A stretch of DNA of 64,000 nucleotides from Pseudoalteromonas rubra. Its GTDB lineage: Bacteria; Pseudomonadota; Gammaproteobacteria; Enterobacterales; Alteromonadaceae. Shown one piece after another: positions 56,494-64,000 of the stretch. Both the position numbers and the translations under genes were made by a program. The notes below the pieces were generated by a model. It was not told where the DNA came from. It was given only the letters and a program-made list of their open reading frames with translations, and did no database searches. The stretch is taken from positions 4,037,501-4,101,500 of the forward strand of contig NZ_CP013611.1 of assembly GCF_001482385.1 (NCBI RefSeq), written 5' to 3'. Position 1 is the stretch's first letter, and every line of letters begins with the position of its first letter.

Positions 56494-57423
56494 TTACTTC
56501 TTCAGAAACTTTAACAAGTCCTGGTTCAGCCTGTCTTTATGGGTATCGGCCAGGCCATGTGGCGCATCTTTGTAGATGATAAACTCAGCCCCTTTTATCA
56601 ACGTTGCAGAGACTGCGCCTGATACCTCAATTGGTACAACCTGGTCATCGTCACCGTGTATCACCAGTGTCGGGATATCAAACTTGGCCAAATCCGGGCG
56701 AAAGTCGGTAGCAGAAAACGCAGCGATAGAGTCATAGGTATTCTTCGCACCGCCCATCATGCCTTGTCTCCAGAAAGACTGAATTAAACCTTGTGAGACC
56801 TTAGCGCCCGGACGGTTAAAGCTAAAGAAAGGGCCCGATGCGATATCAAGATACAGTTGTGAGCGATTGTCATGGGATGCTTTACGAATGTTGTCAAATA
56901 CTTCTTTAGCTATTCCATTGGGATTAGTGTCGGTTTTGACCATCAGTGGGGTCACCGCACTCACCAGAACCGCTTTGTTGACGTGTTTTGTGCCATGGCG
57001 ACCAATGTAGCGTGCTACTTCGCCGCCGCCCGTAGAAAACCCAACCAGGGTCACCTTGTTTAACTTTAGCGCATCGATCACCGCGGCCAAGTCGTCTGCA
57101 TAGTGATTCATATCATTGCCTTCCCAGGGTTGGCTGGAGCGCCCGTGGCCGCGTCGGTCATGGGCGATGACGCGGTAGCCTTGTTCTGCCAGAAACTGCA
57201 TTTGCGACTCCCAGCTGTCAGAACTCAGTGGCCAGCCGTGGCTAAACGTAACGACTTCGCCGTCTTTTGGCCCCCAGTCTTTATAATAAATTTGCACGTT
57301 ATCTTCTGTGGTAATGGTGCTTGCTGTACGCTGATAGTCAGTGTTGGCATATGTAGTGACAGATGAGAATGCCAGTACGCTGGTTAGTAATGTGGTTTTT
57401 AATAAACGAGTTAAGCTTTTCAT
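56494..57423 (-). CDS. Exported alpha/beta hydrolase, non-haem chloroperoxidase-like
   Basis: 309 residues from the ATG at 57423. An N-terminal signal peptide (about 1-26, ending TTYA) precedes an alpha/beta hydrolase of the bacterial non-haem haloperoxidase/arylesterase type. The triad is S130 in VGFSTGGG, Asp in HGDDDQVVP and His in [10 protein letters not shown], with oxyanion HGWPLS. Cytosolic relatives lack the signal, so a periplasmic site is notable. Divergent from an AraC regulator with a clear palindrome between them, which probably controls it. Confidence 0.88.
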   Translation of the reverse strand: MKSLTRLLKTTLLTSVLAFSSVTTYANTDYQRTASTITTEDNVQIYYKDWGPKDGEVVTFSHGWPLSSDSWESQMQFLAEQGYRVIAHDRRGHGRSSQPWEGNDMNHYADDLAAVIDALKLNKVTLVGFSTGGGEVARYIGRHGTKHVNKAVLVSAVTPLMVKTDTNPNGIAKEVFDNIRKASHDNRSQLYLDIASGPFFSFNRPGAKVSQGLIQSFWRQGMMGGAKNTYDSIAAFSATDFRPDLAKFDIPTLVIHGDDDQVVPIEVSGAVSATLIKGAEFIIYKDAPHGLADTHKDRLNQDLLKFLKK

Positions 57424-57513
57424 TATAATCTCCAATAAATTAGTTTGGCCTTACGAGGCGTTCTGGTTTTGTCTGAAAGTGTGTGTTGTTGACGAGTGTT
57501 ATTGTGTGTCACT

Positions 57514-57534
57514 TTGAGATATGATTTATCTCAA
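57514..57534. promoter_or_regulatory. Palindrome between divergent hydrolase and AraC genes
   Basis: ttgagata / tatctcaa, perfect 8-bp arms with a 5-nt spacer, in the 143-bp divergent intergenic region, 33 bases before the AraC start. Candidate operator. Confidence 0.6.
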
Positions 57535-57566
57535 TTTATCCTTAATATATTGCAGATCGTATTTTT

Positions 57567-58406
57567 ATGGTTGATCGCCTCGCTTCTTTGTTTGAGCACT
57601 TTTCGCTGAGTGCGCATACGTTTCAGGCTGGTGCTTTATGCGGCAGCAACCCTGTGGCCCACAGCGGCTCAGTCGGGCAATTACACCTGATCCGTGAAGG
57701 AAAGGTAGAAGTCTGGCATGGTCGTAAACTGGTGTATGCGATTACGCAGCCCAGTTTACTCTTTTACCCGCGCCCGGTGAGCAGGCGCTTTGTGGTTGCT
57801 GAGAATACGCAGGCACAATTTGTCTGTGCTCAGGTCTCGTTTGAAGGTGAAGAAGCCAACCCCATTGCCAGTGCGCTTCCGGATAGCTTATGCCTGACAC
57901 TGGATTCACTGCCCCATTGCGAAAAAATACTGTCACTATTATTTGCAGAGGCGCAGGCTTGCTACTGTGGCCGTCAGGTTATGCTGAATAAGCTGTTTGA
58001 AGTATTTTTAGTGCAGCTACTTAGGGAGCTAATGGAAAAAGAGGTGATCAAAATAGGCCTGCTGGCAGGGCTGGCACATCAGAGCTTGCGCCGGGCCATT
58101 GTTGCCATTCATGACAACCCGGAAATTGACTGGACGGTGGAGCGACTGGCCCGACAGGCACATATGTCAAGGAGTGTTTTTTCAAACTTGTTTCGCGAAA
58201 CGATAGGTGAAACGCCAGCACGGTATGTTCAGCGCTGGCGCATTGGTTTGGTACAAAAATGGCTAAAAGCGGGCATGTCACTCAGGCTGGTCGCTGAAGA
58301 AGCCGGTTATCAGAGTGAGTCTGCTTTATCACGGGCGTTTAAATCGCAGTGTGGTCAGTCACCCAGACAATGGCTTATAGCGTCCGGGCAGCAAGACAAA
58401 GCGTAA
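57567..58406 (+). CDS. AraC family regulator (cupin sensor)
   Basis: 279 residues. The N-terminal cupin_6-type sensor includes QLHLIREGKVEVWHG and ITQPSLLFYPRPVSRRFV (about 35-80). The C-terminal AraC HTH pair is at TVERLARQAHMSRSVFSNLF and LRLVAEEAGYQSESALSRAF, ending GQSPRQWL. Divergently transcribed from the exported hydrolase, its likely target. Confidence 0.9.
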   Translation: MVDRLASLFEHFSLSAHTFQAGALCGSNPVAHSGSVGQLHLIREGKVEVWHGRKLVYAITQPSLLFYPRPVSRRFVVAENTQAQFVCAQVSFEGEEANPIASALPDSLCLTLDSLPHCEKILSLLFAEAQACYCGRQVMLNKLFEVFLVQLLRELMEKEVIKIGLLAGLAHQSLRRAIVAIHDNPEIDWTVERLARQAHMSRSVFSNLFRETIGETPARYVQRWRIGLVQKWLKAGMSLRLVAEEAGYQSESALSRAFKSQCGQSPRQWLIASGQQDKA

Positions 58407-58529
58407 TGGTCGTTGTAGGTACTAGTGAAAGGGCGGATTTTGACCCTGATGGCCTACGACTGCACCATTTTTAGTAGGGAGTACACAAAATGTCCGATAC
58501 TTGCGTATTTATTGACCCCAGGGTGGTGC

Positions 58530-59432
58530 TTAACCTGATTCAGCCCTGCTTCGCACCTCAGCTCTGGTTGGGGCCTCTGCCTTACTGTAGCTGGTCAGCT
58601 CAACGTCACCCCCAAACACGCCATGTAACAGGGCTTTATAGTCTTCAGGCGAGCGCTCGGGCGCATATCTGAATAGTTCTTTCAGCGTTTCTCTTGCTAT
58701 GCCCCGTTCATCAGCGACGATTAGTAAGGGCAGGCCAACGTCGACAAAGCCTTTGTCATCTCTGCTTGCCACAACCTGGCCATCAACGCTGAACACACTG
58801 GTTTGCGGCGTTTGTTCAAACATCAGTTTTCTGCGGTAGTTTTCTTCGGCTGCAATCTGGTTGGTCAGGTATTGATCGCTGTAATTTTGCACCTGCTCGT
58901 TGACATAGTTTTCATATGCGCTGCCATAACGCAGTTCAAATACGTCTGCATTGGTCGGTCCTTCGCCTTCGGCGTAAAATTCAACGTGGGCATCGGGGAA
59001 GTGCTGTGCAACGAGTTGTTTTATTTTTTCCGGATCATTGCCTGCCTGATTAAGTATATCTGCAGCCTGGCCTTGACCATAAATTGCACCGTCATATCCC
59101 TGAGATGCAATGGCTTTGCCATCGACAAAAATCATAGTGCCGATTTCCCGCTGCAGTCCTTTTTGGACGTATTGCTGCTCCAGGTCGGTCTGATCTTTGA
59201 AAGTGGTATGCAAGTCGGCCAGAAAGGATTTGTCACCGGAAAATTCTGTGATGTCTTCTGGTCCGAGCAAGTAGATTAGATTAACTTTACCCCTCACGTC
59301 AAAGCCACCAGCAGGTACATTGACTTTATCGATGTGTTGTCCGAATTGCTGAGCACTGGGCGTGTTTTCAGCGCTTTTGGGTAATGTGCGATAGGTATCA
59401 CTTGCTTGATAAGGGGTTGATGTAATTTGCAT
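58530..59432 (-). CDS. Hypothetical protein, 300 residues
   Basis: No signal peptide or TM; acidic and hydrophilic. A polar, probably disordered N-terminus (MQITSTPYQASDTYRTLPKS) is followed by a mixed fold with internal similarity: REIGTMIFVDGKAIASQGYDG (about 96-116) and SVFSVDGQVVASRDDKGFV (about 213-231) suggest two related modules. The end is EAPTRAEVRSRAESG. A codable gene by composition with RBS aaggagctgaac. No family recognised. Confidence 0.7.
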   Translation of the reverse strand: MQITSTPYQASDTYRTLPKSAENTPSAQQFGQHIDKVNVPAGGFDVRGKVNLIYLLGPEDITEFSGDKSFLADLHTTFKDQTDLEQQYVQKGLQREIGTMIFVDGKAIASQGYDGAIYGQGQAADILNQAGNDPEKIKQLVAQHFPDAHVEFYAEGEGPTNADVFELRYGSAYENYVNEQVQNYSDQYLTNQIAAEENYRRKLMFEQTPQTSVFSVDGQVVASRDDKGFVDVGLPLLIVADERGIARETLKELFRYAPERSPEDYKALLHGVFGGDVELTSYSKAEAPTRAEVRSRAESG

Positions 59433-59639
59433 GTTCAGCTCCTTTGGTTATGAATGAATGGCTACAAATGTTCCGGCAGTTGCAGTATTTGTAAAGGCTA
59501 CGCAAGTTACATACCACAAAGTGAATCGCTCCAATTGACCAGATATGCTGCGATATGACGGAGTGTGTTATTCAGAGGGGGGGGAGGGACAGAGGCAATG
59601 GCTTGCCGTTACGGCAAGCCATAATGATAGTTAGTCTTT

Positions 59640-60431
59640 TTATTGCTTTAACAGCGCATCTAACTTGGCTTCTACACGCGCAATGTCTTCTCTTGTTGCA
59701 AGAACCTGCTCCTGATGACCTTCTTCTTCGTGCATTGTCTGCATGGCATCTACAATGATACCAATAAACAAGTTCAGTACCGCGAAGCTGGTAATAATGA
59801 TAAACGGCACAAAGAACAGCCAGGATTGCGGGAAGAGCTCCATAGTTGGGCGAACGATGCCCATCGACCAGCTCTCCAGTGTCATGACCTGGAAAAGGGT
59901 ATAAGCGGATGCACTGATAGTGCCAAACCACTCCTGCATATTTGGATCCGGGTGCTGACCAAACAGCTTAGTGGTGAGTACAGCTGAGACGTAAAACACA
60001 ATACCCAGCACACCAATAACAGACGCCATACCGGGGAGCGAGTGACCCAATGCCCCAATCACCCGACGCATTTGTGGCACTACGGAGAATAGTCGCAAGA
60101 CCCGCAGAATACGGAAAGCACGCAGCACCGAAAGCGGACCGCTGGACGGTACCCACGACACGGCAACGATGATTAAATCAAACCAGTTCCAGCCCGACTT
60201 AAAGAATTTCAGGCGGTAGACCACCAGCTTAAGCACAAGCTCAATGGTAAAAATCATCAGAATCACAAAATCAATTTTATGCAGGATGGCCGCATTGTCT
60301 TTACCAAACTGGGTGGTTTCCAGACCTAACGTCATGGCGTTAAACAAGATGACCGCTATCAGGAAGTTTTGAAACCACTGGGCTTCAACGAGCGCCGTCA
60401 GTTTAGTCATAAAGGGGGTAGAGGGTGTCAT
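59640..60431 (-). CDS. Voltage-gated sodium channel, NaChBac type
   Basis: Six-TM single-repeat ion channel of 263 residues that assembles as a tetramer. The S4 sensor carries arginines at 104, 107, 110 and 113 (LSVLRAFRILRVLRLF). The selectivity filter is T184-LESWSM190, the BacNaV type, with Glu forming the sodium-selective ring. S6 is followed by an acidic neck (HEEEGHQEQ) and a C-terminal coiled coil (IARVEAKLDALLKQ), which drives tetramer assembly in known members. Relatives couple to motility and pH response. Single gene; a 10-bp hairpin (59600-59620) follows. Confidence 0.93.
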   Translation of the reverse strand: MTPSTPFMTKLTALVEAQWFQNFLIAVILFNAMTLGLETTQFGKDNAAILHKIDFVILMIFTIELVLKLVVYRLKFFKSGWNWFDLIIVAVSWVPSSGPLSVLRAFRILRVLRLFSVVPQMRRVIGALGHSLPGMASVIGVLGIVFYVSAVLTTKLFGQHPDPNMQEWFGTISASAYTLFQVMTLESWSMGIVRPTMELFPQSWLFFVPFIIITSFAVLNLFIGIIVDAMQTMHEEEGHQEQVLATREDIARVEAKLDALLKQ

Positions 60432-60581
60432 GGATCTTTTTTAGGTAATTGTTGGATAAGCTATGATGTCGGGAAAATGCATTTTTTTCAAGAGCTAATA
60501 GAATGCGCTTTGTGCGGTGCGTATAGTGGAGCGCGGTTAGAACAGGCTGTTCATGAACCCCTGAAAACAACCAAGAGGTTA

Positions 60582-61328
60582 TTATCGGGTACTATTTAAC
60601 ACTTTTTCTGTCATATGCTTAGCTATTAACTGCTGATAAAGCCCGCTTTCTTTAATGGCAGCGAGGCCGAGGTTGAATTGAGTAATAATTTGCTTGGCAT
60701 ATGGGTGTGTTTTACTCACGCCAATGAAAAGCGGCCATTCAACGAGAGCAGGGAAATACGCTTCCAGAGCGGCCAGCCCTTTAGTTGTCGCACGCTCATA
60801 TTCGAACGCTTGAAGGTCAGCGACAGCAAGGTCTACTCTGTCTTTGGCCAGCATTTCCAGGCAGGCTCTGAGGGTAAGTACATCGGTTATTGCCAAACCT
60901 TTGATGTTTTTAAACAGTATGTGATAGCTGTAGCTCCGCACAGTCGCAATATGCCTGAATTGCAGGCTTTCGGGCCCTGTGTACTGAATAGGGTGTGACT
61001 GTTTCCCTATGACCACCAATTTATTGTAAAAGTATGGTTCACTGAATAACATCTTGGCGCGCCTTTGCTTTGTAGACCAAAGTGCTGCGATAAGGTCAAT
61101 CTGATGGTTTTCTGCAAGTACAAGGATGCGGCCAAACGGGGCTGTTTTAAATTCAAATTTAATCCCCTGAGCTTCAAATGCGGCAGTTACTATGTCGTTT
61201 ATCAGGCCATGGCCTGTATTGTTCACATAGGGCAGCCAGGTATTGTGACCGCCGCTCAGATGATGCAGCTCAGTGCTCGCACAGGTTGTGCTGATTAAGA
61301 GCGTGAGTGAAAAAAGAAATAGCCGCAT
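60582..61328 (-). CDS. Periplasmic solute-binding protein, family 3 type
   Basis: 248 residues from the ATG at 61328, which opens a signal peptide (MRLFLFSLTLLISTTCAS). The two-lobe binding fold is seen in WLPYVNNTGHGLINDIVTAA, ALWSTKQRRAKMLFSEPYFY and DRVDLAVADLQAFEYE. The longer start at 61361 would prefix charged residues and is not favoured. No permease or ATPase gene is linked, as is common for such proteins in this group. Ligand unknown. Confidence 0.85.
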   Translation of the reverse strand: MRLFLFSLTLLISTTCASTELHHLSGGHNTWLPYVNNTGHGLINDIVTAAFEAQGIKFEFKTAPFGRILVLAENHQIDLIAALWSTKQRRAKMLFSEPYFYNKLVVIGKQSHPIQYTGPESLQFRHIATVRSYSYHILFKNIKGLAITDVLTLRACLEMLAKDRVDLAVADLQAFEYERATTKGLAALEAYFPALVEWPLFIGVSKTHPYAKQIITQFNLGLAAIKESGLYQQLIAKHMTEKVLNSTR

Positions 61329-61519
61329 TACCAAATTCCGACAGCACTTCGCTATTAGCAAGTATAGCTCAGGGGCACCCTGTGGGTATCATTAGATGAT
61401 GGATCATGCAGATTTTACTATGTATCTTAATCCGCTCCTCAGATACACTGTTGTGTTAACAAAACAGCGACAGATAATAACTGTCATATATAACTACTTT
61501 AAGCAGAGTACTTTGTTCG

Positions 61520-62350
61520 ATGTATACACAAGTTAAGCTCATTTTCCGTATTTTTTTCTGCTCGCTGACAATGAGCCTGAGTGCTTGTGGGGGCAGTGGT
61601 AGCTCGGACACGAGTACTACCTCGTCTAATCAGACTGTTCAGCCTTTTGTACCTGGTGAACGCATGCAGCTGGATGCGATCTCTTCTGCCTATACCGGTG
61701 TATCTTATCCGCTGAAGATCTATTTGCCTCACAATCTCACTGCCAATAAAAGCTATCCGGTGATCTATGCGCTGGACGCTGAATGGCGTTTTGACACCAT
61801 TGCAGATAGTCTGGATGATAACAAGATGGAAGTGATTTTAGTCGGAGTGGAAAATTACGCCGATGATAATTACAAACATCGGGAAGATTACTCACAGTGG
61901 CCTCTGGCCAAAGATTACTTTGACTTTATCACCAAAGAGCTGGCCCCAGACATTGAAGCTCGCTACCCGGTTAATCAAACGGACAGAACCATCATAGGTC
62001 ATTCTTATACCGGGTTATTTGTTGGCCTTGTGTTATTAATGGATGATCCTCAACAGCCTTTTTTCCACCGTCATGTTTCGTTTGACGGCAGCTTTTGGGC
62101 GCATCCGGAAACCACCTCGCAGCTCATTGATGATCGCAGGGCACAAAGGCAGGACTTAAACAGCCGAACTATTCTGGTCGGTGCCAATGGCAGTATCGGC
62201 AATGTGCTTTATGTGCGGGAGTTTGATGCGTTACTTGAACGTGCTAACTTTGCACAGCTGGACCTGACTTATCTTGAATATAAACAAGACCATATTCCTG
62301 TGGTTGCGCACTCGGTTGATGAGGTACTGAGGGTGTTGTACAGGGATTAG
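61520..62350 (+). CDS. Lipoprotein esterase (esterase D-like alpha/beta hydrolase)
   Basis: 276 residues. The signal peptide ends in SLSAC with C23 as lipid anchor, followed by a Gly/Ser/Thr linker. The hydrolase domain is of the PF00756 (esterase/IroE-like) type: the nucleophile Ser in IIGHSYTGLF, preceded by SYPVIYALDAEW; Asp and His later (HIPVVAHSVDEV). Probably acts in the periplasm on esters or siderophore-like compounds. Convergent with the downstream beta-propeller gene. Confidence 0.83.
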   Translation: MYTQVKLIFRIFFCSLTMSLSACGGSGSSDTSTTSSNQTVQPFVPGERMQLDAISSAYTGVSYPLKIYLPHNLTANKSYPVIYALDAEWRFDTIADSLDDNKMEVILVGVENYADDNYKHREDYSQWPLAKDYFDFITKELAPDIEARYPVNQTDRTIIGHSYTGLFVGLVLLMDDPQQPFFHRHVSFDGSFWAHPETTSQLIDDRRAQRQDLNSRTILVGANGSIGNVLYVREFDALLERANFAQLDLTYLEYKQDHIPVVAHSVDEVLRVLYRD

Positions 62351-62434
62351 CATACGTACTCAAGGATATGGTTCGAGTGCGCCTATATGACACTAGAGCA
62401 GGTCAGTTCATTATGGGACCTAGGATAAACAAAA

Positions 62435-62478
62435 AAGCGGAATTGCTGCGCTTGTCCTTAAGCCACAGCGTTCCGCTT
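62435..62478 (-). terminator. Rho-independent terminator of the beta-propeller gene
   Basis: aagcggaa...ttccgctt stem with an inner gctg/cagc pair, followed on the minus strand by tttttt. Seventy bases beyond the stop at 62548. Confidence 0.85.
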
Positions 62479-62547
62479 GCTCTCGCTCTACTGCAATGAA
62501 CGGTTACTGGGAAAATGATGGGAAAACACGGTCAATCTGTCTTGAAC

Positions 62548-64000
62548 TTACTCTTTTTCAATGTTGAATTGTGTAATGGGTGGCACAGGCTGATCATTTT
62601 CATGGTCGCCTGTGATGTAGAACTGACCGTTGCGGACAACGATATCACTGGGCTCAAATACGTCTTCGCTGTCGAGCTCAATGACTTCGACAATTTCACC
62701 AGTTAGGTTGAGTTTTAGTACTTTGGTGAATTTTTCTGACACAACATAAACAAATCCATCGCTGTAGCTCACCCCTTGTGCATCAAATTCGTTGATGCTG
62801 CCGTCGACCTCACCCGTATAGCGAATAGGGTGCTTTTCTTTTAGGGTAAAGTCGGAATTGAGTATGAATAGTACATCCTGTTCATCCTCTCCAAGTTGAT
62901 CGGGTACGGTAAAGAAATCACCAGTTGTGCTATCGTGTCCCAATCCGGAGTATTCATAGGGCTGGTTATTTTCATCGGTGAAATCCAACCGGAACTCTTT
63001 ACTGAGTGCATAGCCATCGTCCGTTTTGTTAAAGTGTCCAACCAGACCGGTATCCGCCAGTATGTAAAACCCATCTGCCCCGCCAACAACGGCTTCAGTA
63101 CAACCCTGACTACAGTTAAGGCTGTCGTACTCAATTTTGTGATGCTCTGCCAGCTTGAAGTCGACATCCAGAAAGAAGACTTCCGCCTGATCGGTAAGTA
63201 GCAGCCATGAACCATCTTGCTGTGACCATAAGCCAGAGGGTTGTGCAATGGTGTCATCCAGGTCAAATTGTTTTACCGGCTCCAGCTCGGTATCGTCTTC
63301 GAGTGGCCCATCTCCGAGCATCGCGTTTTTATCGGCAACCAGGGTGATGTTGTTTTCGGGGTCGGGGGTACTCAACAGAACCCGCCCTTCTTCAGGTTCA
63401 AGCTCAATATCGTTGAACTGTTTGCCTTCAAAGCCAGACAAGTACCAGGACTGGGCGTGTTCAACCTCAGTGCCTTGCGCGTTGTAAAGCATCACCATGT
63501 ATTCTTCTTTGCTGTTTGCAAGAATAAGTAGCTGTTCTTCTGCAAGGGCCACTCCTGTAATGGCATGATCTCCGACCAATTTGAATTCGGTACTTGTTTC
63601 ATCAGTGGCATTGAAATAAACCAGTTCATGATTGGCCTGATCATATAACCAGACACGATTTGGGTTTTCTTCGTCCAGCGCGAGTTCGGTCAAGGTTTTG
63701 TCGTTTGCCAGGGTCCAACTCTGAGCGCTGTTGTCGTCAAGGTTTAACTGATGCAGGGTGTTGTCTGCGCTGACAAACCAGATCAGATTATCCTGGCGTT
63801 CCAGATCAGTTGCCGTGTTGGCATCGTTGTAGTCGAGTGGACTGGAGTGATAGCTCTGGCCTTCAGGTTCGATTTTGATATACCCGTATTCTTTGCCAGC
63901 CTGAAGAACGTTCAATTGAGATCCGTTCAGGTCAATGCTGGTCACGCCATCAATTTTCTGTTCACCTTCTGGGTAGTCAACATACAAAGAGATTGGGAGA
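62548..64000 (-). CDS. Beta-propeller protein with SdiA-regulated-like C-terminus (5' end outside window)
   Basis: The frame is open to the right edge (the residues before the first TTG are LPIS), so the true start lies beyond 64000. The 480+ visible residues are acidic and made of repeated short beta motifs (for example LIWFVSADNTLHQLNLDD and GVALAEEQLLILANS), as in beta-propellers. The last part (YSGLGHDSTTGDFFTVPDQ, then EFDAQGVSYSDGFVYVVSEK) resembles the SdiA-regulated/YjiK family, whose members are exported. Two Cys (NCSQGC) lie about the middle. Function unknown. Confidence 0.75.
   Translation of the reverse strand, partial: LPISLYVDYPEGEQKIDGVTSIDLNGSQLNVLQAGKEYGYIKIEPEGQSYHSSPLDYNDANTATDLERQDNLIWFVSADNTLHQLNLDDNSAQSWTLANDKTLTELALDEENPNRVWLYDQANHELVYFNATDETSTEFKLVGDHAITGVALAEEQLLILANSKEEYMVMLYNAQGTEVEHAQSWYLSGFEGKQFNDIELEPEEGRVLLSTPDPENNITLVADKNAMLGDGPLEDDTELEPVKQFDLDDTIAQPSGLWSQQDGSWLLLTDQAEVFFLDVDFKLAEHHKIEYDSLNCSQGCTEAVVGGADGFYILADTGLVGHFNKTDDGYALSKEFRLDFTDENNQPYEYSGLGHDSTTGDFFTVPDQLGEDEQDVLFILNSDFTLKEKHPIRYTGEVDGSINEFDAQGVSYSDGFVYVVSEKFTKVLKLNLTGEIVEVIELDSEDVFEPSDIVVRNGQFYITGDHENDQPVPPITQFNIEKE

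Noticed and set aside
1..64000. CRISPR array
   Set aside because: No regularly spaced direct repeats with unique spacers were seen; the only tandem arrays are the 79-bp intergenic repeat and the nested repeats near 30.1 kb.

Overview
The window looks like a chromosomal segment of a marine gammaproteobacterium of the Alteromonadales, most likely Pseudoalteromonas. The evidence is the RapA, PIN-PhoH and DUF3192 genes, the ygfB-pepP-ubiH-ubiI / 6S RNA / gcvTHP neighbourhood, an SO_0444-type metal exporter, TonB receptors, many small periplasmic proteins, and a MITE-like palindrome of the type that begins with 'taccaattt'. The genus is inference; no rRNA or tRNA gene was seen.

Region 1 (1-13985) is mostly housekeeping and signalling. 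It holds the 5' part of rapA (minus), a PIN-PhoH ATPase, a 1234-residue hybrid histidine kinase followed 4 nt later by a REC-GGDEF protein with a degenerate active site, a DUF3192 lipoprotein, a D-2-hydroxyacid dehydrogenase, a ZntR-like regulator overlapping a Cys-rich SO_0444-type Cu/Zn exporter under a textbook 20-bp-spacer MerR promoter, and a PlsC-type acyltransferase.

Region 2 (13986-27710) is the conserved 6S-ygfB-pepP-ubiH-ubiI-gcvTHP locus. The 6S RNA gene is on the minus strand, divergent from ygfB. No zapA or ygfA lies beside it, and a MITE sits where ygfA might be expected. Between ubiI and gcvT are a 79-bp tandem repeat, an orphan 526-residue membrane-anchored protein, a LysR regulator, and a single-domain GcvT-fold paralogue that probably arose from gcvT or ygfZ.

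Region 3 (about 27.7-36.5 kb) is the most accessory part. It holds a small XRE regulator / 4-TM protein / 40-residue Gly-rich peptide cassette, a 5'-truncated integron integrase, direct repeats at the truncation point, two tandemly duplicated REP-associated (RAYT) transposases each preceded by its own REP hairpin, and then a 685-residue protein combining a Mrr-like nuclease domain with a C-terminal PIN-like nuclease domain. That last protein is the best candidate for an undescribed (defence-like) system. Two small exported proteins and a third, damaged REP follow.

Region 4 (36.5-51.8 kb) carries a chemotaxis receptor, a large TonB-dependent receptor, a thioesterase and fatty-acid desaturase pair, a GspG-like domain protein without a prepilin leader, an AraC regulator, a DUF3703 protein, a haem-binding DUF3365 sensor overlapping a solute-binding protein, a serine hydrolase, and small proteins.

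Region 5 (51.8-64 kb) has several regulator and enzyme pairs. These are a membrane-embedded AraC-type regulator with a lipoprotein amidohydrolase, and an AraC regulator divergent from an exported chloroperoxidase-like hydrolase with a clear palindrome between them. It also holds a TrmH-type methyltransferase, a decayed solute-binding protein, a NaChBac-type voltage-gated sodium channel, another solute-binding protein, a lipoprotein esterase, and a beta-propeller protein that runs off the right edge.
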